A stretch of DNA of 64,000 bases from CAVUWL01 sp963700105 (lineage in GTDB: Bacteria > Actinomycetota > Thermoleophilia > Solirubrobacterales > 70-9), in contig CAVOWL010000001.1 in NCBI GenBank assembly GCA_963700105.1, positions 186,001 to 250,000 on the forward strand, in the 5' to 3' direction. This document shows, piece by piece, positions 40,290-48,931 of the stretch (position 1 is its first letter; each line of letters starts with the position of its first letter). The notes beneath the pieces were generated by a model. The model ran no database searches and was not told the origin of the DNA. It saw only the letters and a program-made list of their open reading frames with translations. The translations under genes were made by a program, and so were the position numbers.

Positions 40290-41113
40290 CTCCTAAGGGT
40301 AGACGCGTCCGGGCTTGGCAGCGAAACGGCCTCGACCTCGCCGAGCGGCATCTGCAGAAAACGGGTGCCCAGCTCACGAAATGATCCGACATCGCCGGTG
40401 CAAAGAAACCGGTAGGCGCCCTCACCGCCATCGCTCCGGGCGAGGCCGGCGCGCGCCAGTTCGCGCTGCACGGCGGCGGCGACGGCATGGCCACCGCTGA
40501 CCAGGCGCACGTCGCGGCCCAGGATCCGCTGCAGCATCGGGGCCACCAGCGGATAGTGGGTGCAGCCGAGGATCAGGGTATCCACCCCGGCCCGCTTCAG
40601 CGGCTCGCAGTAGGTGCGGGCCATCGCCATCGTCTCCTGGTCAAAGGCCGAGCCGTCCTGGATGAAGGGGGCCAGGTCGGGGGCCTCAACCTCGGTGACC
40701 GCCAGCGCCTTGCCCTGTTCTTCCAGGGCGCGGTGGTAGGCGCCGCTCTCAACGGTGTTTGGCGTCGCAAGCACCCCGACCCGACCGTTGGCGGTGATCG
40801 CGGCGGCGATCTCTGCCTGCGGCTCGACCACGGGCACGACGCCGACCCCGCGGGCCGCCGCCAGCTCGCGCGCAACCCCCTCGCCGATCGAGGTCGCCGT
40901 GTTGCAGGCGATCACCACGAGCTTGGCGCCGCCGCCCAGGAGCAGCTCGACAATCGCCGCGATCCGCTGCCTGAGGCACTCCGGGTCACGCGTCCCATAG
41001 GGAAACATCGCGGTGTCGCCGAGGTAGACGAAATCCTCCTCGGGCAGTGAAACCAGGCACTCGTGCAAAACGGTGAGGCCGCCGACCCCGGAGTCAAACA
41101 TCGCAATAGGCAT
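40286..41113 (-). CDS. murI: glutamate racemase
   Basis: Provides D-glutamate for peptidoglycan. The 275-residue protein starts MPIAMFDSGVGGLTVL and has both catalytic cysteines: Cys in VIACNTATS near residue 72 and Cys in LGCTHYPLVAP near 184, plus the YLGDTAMFPYG substrate loop. The C terminus extends about 20 residues beyond the usual end. The ATG lies 38 nt downstream of the DUF2269-like gene's stop; downstream coupling to yqeY is by ATGA. Confidence 0.96.
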   Translation of the reverse strand: MPIAMFDSGVGGLTVLHECLVSLPEEDFVYLGDTAMFPYGTRDPECLRQRIAAIVELLLGGGAKLVVIACNTATSIGEGVARELAAARGVGVVPVVEPQAEIAAAITANGRVGVLATPNTVESGAYHRALEEQGKALAVTEVEAPDLAPFIQDGSAFDQETMAMARTYCEPLKRAGVDTLILGCTHYPLVAPMLQRILGRDVRLVSGGHAVAAAVQRELARAGLARSDGGEGAYRFLCTGDVGSFRELGTRFLQMPLGEVEAVSLPSPDASTLRR

Positions 41114-41151
41114 CGAGGCGTCGAGCCGAGGGGCGGCTTTGAGCTGCGGCG

Positions 41152-41625
41152 TCAGGGCTTGACAACCATGAAGAAGATCGCCACCACGACGATCAGGCCG
41201 GCGAGGGTGCCAACCTGGCCGATCCGCGCGGAGAGGGCGAGGAAATCCTCGCTCAGCGTATCGCCGCGTTGGAGGTCACGCTCGGCCAGAGCTTTGGCCT
41301 TGCGAACCCGCGGCTGAAAGAAGCCGTGCTGGAGCCCAAACAAAACGATGATCGCGGCAAAGCCAACCCCGATGAAGGCTTCGCTGCCCTTCCAGGGCCC
41401 TTCGGCGAGTAGGTAGATCCCCGCCAATAAGAGCACGACCATGCCCGGATTGACCAGGTAGCGATCGATTTTTTCAACCCCCGCCATCAGCGCCGGGGTC
41501 GCCGATGGGAACTGCGGTGCGACGGAGAACAAGAAGCCGTAGCCAAAGGTCGGGCCAAAGGCCAAGACGACGGCCAGGATGTGGATGAAGAGGCCGACGC
41601 TGTAGGCGGTGATGGTCGCCAGCAT
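41152..41625 (-). CDS. DUF2269-like integral membrane protein
   Basis: A 157-residue membrane protein with four hydrophobic segments: FIHILAVVLAFGPTFGYGF, NPGMVVLLLAGIYLLAEG, FIGVGFAAIIVLFGLQHGFF and GTLAGLIVVVAIFFMVV. The first segment with LxxHilAvvlafG is the mark of predicted integral membrane proteins in the DUF2269 group, whose function is unknown. ATG 41625 is chosen over TTG 41634 because a TATCGT box lies 8 nt upstream, giving a leaderless-type promoter. Confidence 0.78.
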   Translation of the reverse strand: MLATITAYSVGLFIHILAVVLAFGPTFGYGFLFSVAPQFPSATPALMAGVEKIDRYLVNPGMVVLLLAGIYLLAEGPWKGSEAFIGVGFAAIIVLFGLQHGFFQPRVRKAKALAERDLQRGDTLSEDFLALSARIGQVGTLAGLIVVVAIFFMVVKP

Positions 41626-41633
41626 GGATCGCA

Positions 41634-41639
41634 ACGATA
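41634..41639 (-). promoter_or_regulatory. candidate -10 of the DUF2269-like gene (leaderless)
   Basis: TATCGT on the minus strand followed by 8 nt and ATG 41625; no Shine-Dalgarno. Confidence 0.4.
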
Positions 41640-41664
41640 GGCGAAAGCGCGGCGCGACCCCGGC

Positions 41665-42486
41665 TCAGGCCGCACGCATCAAAAGCGCCGACCAATCCCC
41701 CTCGTGGCGGCGCTCGCAAACGAGCATCCCGGCGGCGATGAAGGCCTCACCGACCGACTCGATCTCGCTCGGCAAGATCCCCGAGCAGATCAGGGTCTGC
41801 GGCGGCATCGCTTGATCGATGCCGGCGGCGAGGAGCGCCAGCATCGGCGCCGTCAGGTTGGCCACCGTGGTCGGCGCCAGGGCGGGCAGGCGCTCGCGCA
41901 GATTGAGTCGTTCCAGCTCAACCGAAACTCCGTTTAGGTTCGCGTTTGAGCCCGCCGCCTCGATCGCCGCGGGCTCGTGGTCATAGCCTCTCACCGGCGC
42001 CCAGCCGAGCTTTGCAGCGGCGATCGCCAGCACCCCCGAGCCGGTGCCGAGGTCGCTCAGCGCCCCGAGCGCCGCCCCTTCGGCCTCGATCTCCAAAAGT
42101 AGCTCTAGGCAGAGGCGGGTGCTGGGGTGGGCTCCGGTGCCAAAGGCGCCTCCAGGGTCAATCTGCAGGTCGAGGCTGCCCTCGCGCTGGGGCTCCCACG
42201 GGGGGCGCAGCCAGAGTCGGTCAGCGAGCAGGATCGGGCGGTGGAAGTCCTGCCAGCGCTCTGCCCAGTCCTCGGGAACCTGGGTCGCGCTGACCTCAAC
42301 CCGCCCCGAGGCGGCGACCGCCTCGATCTCCCCCAGCTCGGGCAGCTCCCCCTCGCCGCCGTAGATCGCGTACTCGACATAGCCGGGGCCGCTTTCCTCC
42401 TCGACCCCATTGGGTGCCAAAACGGTCAGCTCAGCCAGGACCAGCTCGGCCTGCTCGGGGGCGCACCTGACCGCCAGGCGGATCAA
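41665..42486 (-). CDS. prmA: ribosomal protein L11 methyltransferase-like protein
   Basis: SAM-dependent methyltransferase that trimethylates ribosomal protein L11. The 273-residue protein has an N-terminal substrate-recognition domain with WAERWQDFHRPI, then the Rossmann methyltransferase with GAFGTGAHPSTRLCLELL (PrmA signature), SDLGTGSGVLAIAAAKLG (SAM motif I) and VANLTAPMLALLA near residue 205. The usual NPPY-like motif is here NLTA, as in other PrmA proteins (NIxA). The ATG overlaps the dnaJ stop (ATGA), the common dnaJ-prmA order. Confidence 0.93.
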   Translation of the reverse strand: MIRLAVRCAPEQAELVLAELTVLAPNGVEEESGPGYVEYAIYGGEGELPELGEIEAVAASGRVEVSATQVPEDWAERWQDFHRPILLADRLWLRPPWEPQREGSLDLQIDPGGAFGTGAHPSTRLCLELLLEIEAEGAALGALSDLGTGSGVLAIAAAKLGWAPVRGYDHEPAAIEAAGSNANLNGVSVELERLNLRERLPALAPTTVANLTAPMLALLAAGIDQAMPPQTLICSGILPSEIESVGEAFIAAGMLVCERRHEGDWSALLMRAA

Positions 42487-43148
42487 CCGAAGGCCCTGCG
42501 GACCCGGGTGAAGAAGCCATCCTCGTGGTGGGAGCTGATGTTGGCTGGACCGAGGCTATCGCCCAGCTTTTCTGCAAGCTCGCGCTGCTCCTCGGAGAGA
42601 TTGGAGGGAACGATCACGTTGACGACGATCACCAGGTCGCCGGGAGGGCCGCCATTTGAGCCGGGCAGACCATTGCCGCGCAACGCGTACTGGGTGCCAT
42701 GCTGGGTACCGGCCGGAATCTCGATCTGACGCTGACCCTCGTGGCTTGGAATCTTCACCATTTTGCCGAGCATCGCCTCGACCGCGGTCAGCTCGACCGC
42801 GTGCATAAGATCCTGGCCGCGCATTGGACCGCGGCGCACCTCAAAGCCGATCCCCCCGCCGAAGAAGGCCTGCAGGATATCCTCGATCGAGCCCATCCCG
42901 GCGCCGCTGGGACCGAAGCCCCCCGAGCGCAGGCCCTCGTGGCCATAGGCGTCATAGACGCCGCGACGCTCCGGATCTGAGAGCACCTCATAGGCCTCGG
43001 CTGCAACCTTGAACTTCTCCTCGGCGCCAGGGTCATGGTTGTTGACGTCGGGATGCAACTCGCGAGCGAGGCGCCTGAACGCCTTCTTGACCTCCGCCTC
43101 AGAGGCACCCCTGCCGAGGCCGAGCACCTCGTAGTAGTCGCGCGGCAT
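42483..43148 (-). CDS. dnaJ: short DnaJ-like chaperone lacking zinc finger and CTD-I
   Basis: Hsp70 co-chaperone of 221 residues. Residues 1-70 are a J domain with HPD at 32-34; 71-105 are a Gly/Phe-rich stretch. Full DnaJ then has CTD-I, four CxxCxGxG zinc repeats and CTD-II (about 375 residues in total). Here residues 111-195 align with CTD-II only (VEAMLGKMVKIPSHEG, IEIPAGTQHGTQYALRGNGLP, GDLVIVVNVIVPSNLSEEQREL) and there is no cysteine in the protein. ATG 43148 is set by the J-domain N terminus. It sits in the standard hrcA-dnaJ-prmA position. Either a real minimal type or an assembly deletion. Confidence 0.88.
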   Translation of the reverse strand: MPRDYYEVLGLGRGASEAEVKKAFRRLARELHPDVNNHDPGAEEKFKVAAEAYEVLSDPERRGVYDAYGHEGLRSGGFGPSGAGMGSIEDILQAFFGGGIGFEVRRGPMRGQDLMHAVELTAVEAMLGKMVKIPSHEGQRQIEIPAGTQHGTQYALRGNGLPGSNGGPPGDLVIVVNVIVPSNLSEEQRELAEKLGDSLGPANISSHHEDGFFTRVRRAFG

Positions 43149-43155
43149 CTGGCTC

Positions 43156-44184
43156 TCAGTCGCCGTAGATGAACTCGAAGTAGTGGGAGAGCTCGCGCGC
43201 CGCGTCGCGCACCGAGGCGATCGCCGTCGCGTAGTCCATGCGCAGCGGCCCGACCACCCCAACCGAGCCTAAATTGCGATGGCCGAGGCCGTAATTGGCG
43301 CCGACGACGCTGACCGAGCGCAGCTCGGGCTGGGGATTCTCATCGCCGATCCAAAGAAAAACGGAGCGCCGGTCAAGCGCCGAGCGCAGCATCCCCAAGA
43401 CAGTGGCCCTGCCCTCCAGGGTCCGCATCAGCTTGTCGGCGCGGGGCAGATCGGCGGCGTGGGCCTGGGAGAGGAGCCGGGCGGCCCCGTCCACGTACAG
43501 CGCGTCGCCACTCTCGCGTTCGAGTTCGCTAAAGGCGGCGCCCAGCGTCGCCAGGAACTTCGCCTCGGTGGGGGGAAGGTCGGGTGCGCTCAATCGGGCG
43601 CCGATCATCCTCGCCCCCACCGCCATTCCCGCCAGGGACTCGTTGAGGTAGCTGGAGGCCCACTCGACCAGGCCGGGGTCAACCGGCGCGTCAAAGTCAA
43701 AGACCCGCTTGGCGATCGCCCCGGTTGAGGCAATTGCGATCAACATCACCCTGCTTGGCTGCAGCCGCAGCACCTCCACCCGGTGGATCGTCGCGGCGAC
43801 GCTCTGCGCCGGGGCGGTCACCATCGCCATCAGGTCTGTGACCTGGGCCAGAGCCTCGATCGTCTCGCGCATCGCATCATCGACCTCGCGCCGCAACCGC
43901 GAGAGCTGCAGCTCGACCCCGGCTGGAGCGATCGGTGGACCAGCCTCGACCAACATGTCGACGTAATGACGGTAGCCGGCTTCGGTTGGAATCCGCCCCG
44001 AGGAGGTGTGCGGGTGCTGCAGGTAGCCGCTGGCCTCCAGCTCGGCTAGCTCGGCCCTCACGGTCGAGGCGCCCCAGACGACCTCGGCCTGCTCGGCGAT
44101 CTCCCGCGAGGCCACGGGCCGTGCCGAGCCGAGGTGAGACTCAACCACCAGGCGCAGAATCAACTCTTGTCGAACCGAGAGCAT
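43156..44184 (-). CDS. hrcA: heat-inducible transcriptional repressor HrcA
   Basis: Represses groE/dnaK-type heat-shock genes by binding CIRCE elements. The 342-residue protein starts with a winged helix (LSVRQELILRLVVESHL, PVASREIAEQA, STVRAELAELEASGYL) and continues with the GAF-like and dimerisation domains, ending in RMDYATAIASVRDAARELS, the family's C-terminal signature. No CIRCE (TTAGCACTC-N9-GAGTGCTAA) lies before hrcA or anywhere obvious in the window, so its target is likely elsewhere. dnaJ follows after 7 nt. Confidence 0.96.
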   Translation of the reverse strand: MLSVRQELILRLVVESHLGSARPVASREIAEQAEVVWGASTVRAELAELEASGYLQHPHTSSGRIPTEAGYRHYVDMLVEAGPPIAPAGVELQLSRLRREVDDAMRETIEALAQVTDLMAMVTAPAQSVAATIHRVEVLRLQPSRVMLIAIASTGAIAKRVFDFDAPVDPGLVEWASSYLNESLAGMAVGARMIGARLSAPDLPPTEAKFLATLGAAFSELERESGDALYVDGAARLLSQAHAADLPRADKLMRTLEGRATVLGMLRSALDRRSVFLWIGDENPQPELRSVSVVGANYGLGHRNLGSVGVVGPLRMDYATAIASVRDAARELSHYFEFIYGD

Positions 44185-44193
44185 CTGCCCCCC

Positions 44194-44199
44194 ATTCTA
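44194..44199 (-). promoter_or_regulatory. candidate -10 of hrcA-dnaJ-prmA
   Basis: TAGAAT on the minus strand, 9 nt before ATG 44184. The spacer is GGGGGGCAG, so a Shine-Dalgarno-like sequence overlaps; a leaderless or very short-leader message is possible. Confidence 0.4.
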
Positions 44200-44206
44200 G
44201 GAACCG

Positions 44207-44596
44207 CTACAGCTGGACCTCTGCCTCGGCGTTGCGGATGATCTGGTTATCACCCTGGGTGGCGACCGTATCGACCACAATCCGATCACCGTCGACCGAC
44301 CTCACCGTGCCCGAGACGACGATCTCCTGCTCGGGAAAGCCCATCCCCCGAAACTGAACCGAGAGCCGCTTCAGCGCGCGTGGATCGCCACCGGCCAATG
44401 CGGCGTTGGCGCGAGCCACCAGCCCCATCGAGTAGAGGCCATGAAGGATGTTGGCCGGCAGCCCGACGGACTTCGCGAACTCGGCGTCGATATGGATCGG
44501 GTTGAAGTCCCCCGAGGCACCCGCGTAGCGATGGGGGAGGTACTTATCCGGGGTGACCCTCAGCTCCGGGACCGTATCTCCGACGCTATACGCCAT
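44207..44596 (-). CDS. MaoC-like (R)-hydratase, HadB-like subunit
   Basis: A 129-residue hot-dog-fold protein with the hydratase-2 motif YAGASGDFNPIHID (catalytic Asp and His near residues 30-36), then LPANILHGLYSMGLVARA. In mycobacterial FAS-II the active HadB subunit carries this motif and pairs with HadA or HadC, which lack it; here the adjacent gene is the HadA-like partner. The pair likely dehydrates 3-hydroxyacyl-ACP or -CoA in fatty-acid metabolism. GGGGAGGAGAGAAG precedes the ATG, a strong Shine-Dalgarno unlike many neighbours. Confidence 0.86.
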   Translation of the reverse strand: MAYSVGDTVPELRVTPDKYLPHRYAGASGDFNPIHIDAEFAKSVGLPANILHGLYSMGLVARANAALAGGDPRALKRLSVQFRGMGFPEQEIVVSGTVRSVDGDRIVVDTVATQGDNQIIRNAEAEVQL

Positions 44597-44655
44597 CTTC
44601 TCTCCTCCCCCCGGGCCGCAGTTGATCCGCCTCGCGCGGAGTCATCACCGCGACC

Positions 44656-45096
44656 TCATATCCCTCTAACGATGTTGGTCCACACTGCCCGCACCACCGC
44701 CTCGCCCTCTTGGTTAACCGATTTGGACTCAAAAACGTAAAAGCCCTTGCCGTCCTTTTCATAAATCTCCAGGCAGCGGGGCGTAGTGGTGATCAGATCG
44801 CCCGAGCAGACCGGCTCTGCCCACTCGAACTCCTGGGCACCGTGGACCATCGTCGCAAAGTTCATTCCGACCTCGGGATCAAACATCACCGGGCCCATCG
44901 CCGGACCGCTGTAGACGACGGCGAACATCGGAGGCGCGACAACGTCGCGGAATCCCGCGTCGCGGGCGGCACCTGGATCGAAGTGGACAGGGTTCTCGAT
45001 CCCGAGGGCATTTGCGTACTCCTTGATCTTCTCGCGCCCCACCTGGTAGCTGCTGGAGGGCCAAACCTTTCCTATCGCCTCGGTCTTGATCGCCAT
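44656..45096 (-). CDS. MaoC N-terminal-domain dehydratase, HadA-like subunit
   Basis: A 146-residue hot-dog protein of the FAS1-dehydratase/MaoC_N type: SSSYQVGREKIKEYANALG, NPVHFDP, VAPPMFAVVYSG, and HGAQEFEWAEPVCSGDLI. It lacks the full hydratase-2 Asp/His motif, as HadA and HadC do, so it should be the substrate-binding partner of the next gene. A TATGGT box lies 8 nt before the ATG. Located between lepA and hrcA; the 59-nt gap before the HadB-like gene carries a Shine-Dalgarno for the latter. Confidence 0.85.
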   Translation of the reverse strand: MAIKTEAIGKVWPSSSYQVGREKIKEYANALGIENPVHFDPGAARDAGFRDVVAPPMFAVVYSGPAMGPVMFDPEVGMNFATMVHGAQEFEWAEPVCSGDLITTTPRCLEIYEKDGKGFYVFESKSVNQEGEAVVRAVWTNIVRGI

Positions 45097-45104
45097 CGGC
45101 CCTG

Positions 45105-45110
45105 ACCATA
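45105..45110 (-). promoter_or_regulatory. candidate -10 of the hadA/hadB-like pair
   Basis: TATGGT on the minus strand, 8 nt before ATG 45096, inside the 15-nt gap after lepA. No Shine-Dalgarno precedes the ATG. Confidence 0.45.
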
Positions 45111-45111
45111 C

Positions 45112-46905
45112 CTACTCATCGATCTCAAGCACCGCCAGGAAGGCCTCCTGTGGCACCTCGACTCGGCCCACCTGCTTCATCCGCTTCTTTCCCGCTTTCT
45201 GCTTCTTCAGCAACTTCTGCTTGCGGGTAACGTCGCCACCGTAGAGCTTCGCGGTGACGTCCTTTCGCAGCGCCTTGACGGTCTCACGCGCCAGCACCCG
45301 GGAGCCGATCGCAGCCTGCACCGGGATGTCGAAGAGCTGGCGCGGGATCGTCTTTCGCAAGCGCTCGACCAGGCGCTTGCCCTGCTCATATGCAAAGTCA
45401 CGGTGGACGATGATCGAGAGGGCATCAACCTTCTCTCCGGCGAGCAGAATGTCAACCTTCACAAGCTCCCCGACGCGGTTGCCGATCGGCTCGTAATCAA
45501 GCGAGGCGTAGCCGCGGGTTGAGGACTTGAGCAGGTCGAAAAAATCAAGCACGATCTCGGCCAGCGGCAGGTCATAGCGAATCTGAACCCGCTGCGGGCT
45601 GAGGTAATGCATATCGACGTGGGTGCCACGACGGGCCTGGCAGAGCTCCATGACCGCGCCCACGTATTCGGAGGGGGCGATGATCGTGGCGCGAATGTAG
45701 GGCTCCTCGATCGCTGCGATCGTGCCCGGATCGGGCAACTCGGTGGGACTGTGGACCTCGACTGTCTCCGCGCCGATCAGCTCGACGAGGTAGCGAACGT
45801 TTGGCATCGTCGCGAGCAGCTCGAGGCCGTACTCGCGCTCGAGGCGCTCGCGCACGATCTCCATGTGCAAGAGGCCGAGGAAACCGCAGCGGAAACCAAA
45901 GCCCAAAGCCTCGGAGGTCTCCGGCTCATAGGAAAGTGCCGCGTCGTTTAGCGCCAAGCGCTCGAGCGCCTCGCGGAGATCGACGTAGCGATCGGTGTCG
46001 ATCGGGAAGAGGCCGCAAAAGACCATCGGCCGCACCTCGCGATAGCCCTCCAGCGGCTTCGCAGCCGGATGATCGCGGCTGGTCAGGGTGTCACCGACCC
46101 GCAGCTTGGCGACGTCCTTGATCCCGGTGATCACGTAGCCGACATCGCCGGCATCGATTGCTCCGACCGCGGTCATCACCGGTCTGAAGAAGCCGAGCTC
46201 ATCGATGTCGGCCTCGGTCCCGTTTTGCATCGCGACGAGACGCTGGTGCTTTTTGAAGGTGCCGTCGACCATCCGCACGTAGGCGATCACACCGCGGTAC
46301 TGGTCGAATTCTGAGTCAAAGATGAGAGCTCGGGGCGGCGCATCGGGCCTCCCGGCCGGAGCCGGGATTCGCGCCACGATCGCCTCCAACACGCCGACCA
46401 CGCCCTCCCCCGTCTTGGCTGAGATCCTCAGCACCTCACCGGGATCGCCGCCGAGCAGATCGGCGATTTCCGCGGCGACCCGCTCCGGCTCTGCCCCGGG
46501 CAGATCGACCTTGTTGATCACCGGGATCAGCTCGAGCCCGTTCTCGATTGCCAGGTAGGTGTTGGCGACGGTCTGGGCCTCCACTCCCTGGGCGGCATCG
46601 ACCACCAGCAGCGCCCCCTCACAGGCGGCGAGGCTGCGCGAGACCTCGTAGGAGAAATCGACGTGGCCGGGGGTATCAATCAGGTGCAGGTGGTAGGTCT
46701 CGCCGTCTGCGGAGCGGTACTCAACGCGTACCGCCTGGGCCTTGATCGTGATCCCTCGCTCGCGCTCGAGGTCCATCGAATCGAGCACCTGGGCCCGCAT
46801 TTTCTTTGGATCAATGGCGCCGGTGATCTCAAGAATGCGATCTGCAAGCGTCGACTTGCCGTGGTCGATGTGGGCGATGATCGAGAAGTTGCGAATGCGC
46901 TTCAT
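45112..46905 (-). CDS. lepA: elongation factor 4 (LepA)
   Basis: Ribosome-dependent translational GTPase that back-translocates or helps 30S assembly. The 597-residue protein begins MKRIRNFSIIAHIDHGKST (G1 AHIDHGKS), has G2 in RERGITI, G3 DTPGHVD, G4 NKVDLP, then EF-G-like domains and the LepA-specific C-terminal domain ending KKQKAGKKRMKQVG. The ATG at 46905 is fixed by the G1 distance; the longer frame upstream is non-coding. It follows the GT-C-like membrane gene by 22 nt. Confidence 0.97.
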   Translation of the reverse strand: MKRIRNFSIIAHIDHGKSTLADRILEITGAIDPKKMRAQVLDSMDLERERGITIKAQAVRVEYRSADGETYHLHLIDTPGHVDFSYEVSRSLAACEGALLVVDAAQGVEAQTVANTYLAIENGLELIPVINKVDLPGAEPERVAAEIADLLGGDPGEVLRISAKTGEGVVGVLEAIVARIPAPAGRPDAPPRALIFDSEFDQYRGVIAYVRMVDGTFKKHQRLVAMQNGTEADIDELGFFRPVMTAVGAIDAGDVGYVITGIKDVAKLRVGDTLTSRDHPAAKPLEGYREVRPMVFCGLFPIDTDRYVDLREALERLALNDAALSYEPETSEALGFGFRCGFLGLLHMEIVRERLEREYGLELLATMPNVRYLVELIGAETVEVHSPTELPDPGTIAAIEEPYIRATIIAPSEYVGAVMELCQARRGTHVDMHYLSPQRVQIRYDLPLAEIVLDFFDLLKSSTRGYASLDYEPIGNRVGELVKVDILLAGEKVDALSIIVHRDFAYEQGKRLVERLRKTIPRQLFDIPVQAAIGSRVLARETVKALRKDVTAKLYGGDVTRKQKLLKKQKAGKKRMKQVGRVEVPQEAFLAVLEIDE

Positions 46906-46927
46906 GGGCGGCGGCCAGTATGGCGAG

Positions 46928-48931
46928 TCAGCCGCGGCAGCCGGCCGGAGCAAGCGGCCCGTGCAGATGAAAGACGATCGCGGTCGGCTCCCGCAGGACC
47001 ACGCTGGAATTGGCGGCGCTGCTCCAGCCCGTCGCGGCGGGCAGCCGCGGACCCCCGGGCCGAACCCGGTCCAGGGCGGTGACAACGTATTCGTAGTGTC
47101 CGTCGTCAAGCGCCCGCCGCCAGGCCCGACAGCTGTTCGGCGCCGTGAAGCCTCCCGCCGCACGCTCGATACCCAGGAACTGCACCCGGTTGGAGAGATC
47201 GGTTCCAAACAGCGGGTACTCGCGGGTGGTGGTGGTCGCGATGCTCGCCCCTGAGATCGAGCGCGCCCAGGCAAAGACTGCGTCGAGGCCATGGCTTGCG
47301 AAGGTGGGATCGGCGTAGCGCTGGCGCAGGTAGCTGCGCTGCTCACGATAGCCCAGGGCGATCGCGAGCAAAAGCACCAGGCCGAGCGCCACGGCGAGGG
47401 GGGCCGAGCGCGCCGATGGCCAGCTGCGCCGCGAGGGTCCCAACCTGCCAAGGCGCCGGATCCGGGCCCCTAGAGGTGGCGTGGCCGGCAGCAGCGCGAC
47501 GCCCAGGATCACCGCCGGAGTGAGGTAGCGAAGCGCCGATTCAAATCCCCGCGGCGCCCCCAACGGACCCTCGGCCGAGGTCGGAGCGAGGATCCAGGTG
47601 AGTACGACGAAGATCCCCGCGAGGGCGCAGAGGGCCAGCACCGGGCCCCCGCGACGCCCCAGACTGAGCAGCAGTCCCGCCGCGGCGGCGCCCCCCAACA
47701 GCGGCCAAAACACCCAGAAACCGTGGGCCAGGCCGGGCAGGAACCAATGCAACCAAACCGCCCGATCGCCCAGGTATCCAAGGACGCTGTGACCGGGGCG
47801 ACCGCCGAGCGGCTGGCGCGGGCCGGGCAGTGAGATCGGACCGAGGTGTCGGACCCAGGGAAGTGGGTTGCCCGCCTGCACCAGATTGCGCAGGTACCAG
47901 TAACCGCCGCCCACCAGGGCGCCCGCGGCCGCGACCAGCAGGGAGGAAAGCCTCCTGCCGGGCGGGGAGATCAGCGCCAGTCCCACCACAAAGACCAGGG
48001 CCGCCGGCAGGAAGGAGAGCTTGGTTCCAGCCGCCATGCCTGCGGCCAAGCCGATGATCGCAATCGCGGCCGGCGAGAGGCGGCGATTGAAACGCGAGCC
48101 CCAGGCGTTGAGGGCGATCGCCACCGCGGAGAGCAAGAAGAAGGTCCCGGCGATGTCGTTACGAGCCTCGCCGGCCTGATCGGCTAAAGCGGGGACGCTG
48201 AGCGCGACCGCGGCCAGGGCCAATGAGATCGGCGCAACGCCGAAGGGACGCCCGATACACCAGGCGGCGAAGAGGCAGCCCAGGAGCCAGCCGAGGTTTA
48301 GAAGCGGCGAGAGGATGTCGCGATGAAATGCGGCCATCCCAATCGCGTGAAAGAGTTCGGCGTTGGCCGGGTAAAACCAGGCCATGTACTGGGGGGCGAG
48401 GTAATGCAGCTGAAAGGTGTCACCGCTCTGAAAAAAGGACGCGGCGAGCGGTCCGTGATACCAGGTTGAGTCAAACCCGGTCATCCCGGTGGCGAGCCGC
48501 AGCCGCACCCCGGCGCCAAAGTGGATCAGCGCCAGCGCCGCGACCAGCATCCCGGCCACGCTCAAAAGCGGCGAGGGACTTGGCGGCGGCCGAGTCTGCT
48601 CGGGGCCGCCGGGTGCCCCAGGCGACGGCTCGAGGGCATCAAAAGCGCGCCGCCCCCGCGCCGCGCTTCCGTTAAACCCAAGGTGAAGGGCGAGCCCGGC
48701 CACGATAACCGCGATCAAAAAGGGCAGCGCCTTGAACGCTGCGAAGCTGCCCAGCAGCTCGGCGATCAAGACCAAAAGGGCCAGCGCCAATACCGCGGTC
48801 GCCAGCCAGCCGGGAGGACCGCCGAGCTCGGGCAGGGCAGCGGCGCGCAGGCGCGCCGCGCCGAGGACCGAAAAGCCGACCAGGAGGGCAAGCTCGACCA
48901 CCCCCAGCAGGTAGCTTGAGAGGGCCAGCAT
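46928..48931 (-). CDS. large polytopic membrane protein, probable GT-C-type glycosyltransferase
   Basis: 667 residues with about 12-13 hydrophobic segments over residues 1-540 and a soluble ~110-residue C-terminal domain. The first extracytoplasmic loop after the third or fourth TM carries the acidic/aromatic stretch TGMTGFDSTWYHGPLAA, in the place of the GT-C catalytic Asp loop; further FYPANAELFHAIG and QAGEARNDIAGTFF are conserved-looking. This suggests a lipid-linked-sugar-dependent transferase, but no specific family is certain. Its ATG directly follows the murJ stop (TAAATG), so a role beside lipid II flipping is plausible. Confidence 0.7.
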   Translation of the reverse strand: MLALSSYLLGVVELALLVGFSVLGAARLRAAALPELGGPPGWLATAVLALALLVLIAELLGSFAAFKALPFLIAVIVAGLALHLGFNGSAARGRRAFDALEPSPGAPGGPEQTRPPPSPSPLLSVAGMLVAALALIHFGAGVRLRLATGMTGFDSTWYHGPLAASFFQSGDTFQLHYLAPQYMAWFYPANAELFHAIGMAAFHRDILSPLLNLGWLLGCLFAAWCIGRPFGVAPISLALAAVALSVPALADQAGEARNDIAGTFFLLSAVAIALNAWGSRFNRRLSPAAIAIIGLAAGMAAGTKLSFLPAALVFVVGLALISPPGRRLSSLLVAAAGALVGGGYWYLRNLVQAGNPLPWVRHLGPISLPGPRQPLGGRPGHSVLGYLGDRAVWLHWFLPGLAHGFWVFWPLLGGAAAAGLLLSLGRRGGPVLALCALAGIFVVLTWILAPTSAEGPLGAPRGFESALRYLTPAVILGVALLPATPPLGARIRRLGRLGPSRRSWPSARSAPLAVALGLVLLLAIALGYREQRSYLRQRYADPTFASHGLDAVFAWARSISGASIATTTTREYPLFGTDLSNRVQFLGIERAAGGFTAPNSCRAWRRALDDGHYEYVVTALDRVRPGGPRLPAATGWSSAANSSVVLREPTAIVFHLHGPLAPAGCRG

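Noticed and set aside
44185..44206. CIRCE operator before hrcA
   Set aside because: The 22-nt gap has no TTAGCACTC/GAGTGCTAA repeat; only a TAGAAT box is present.
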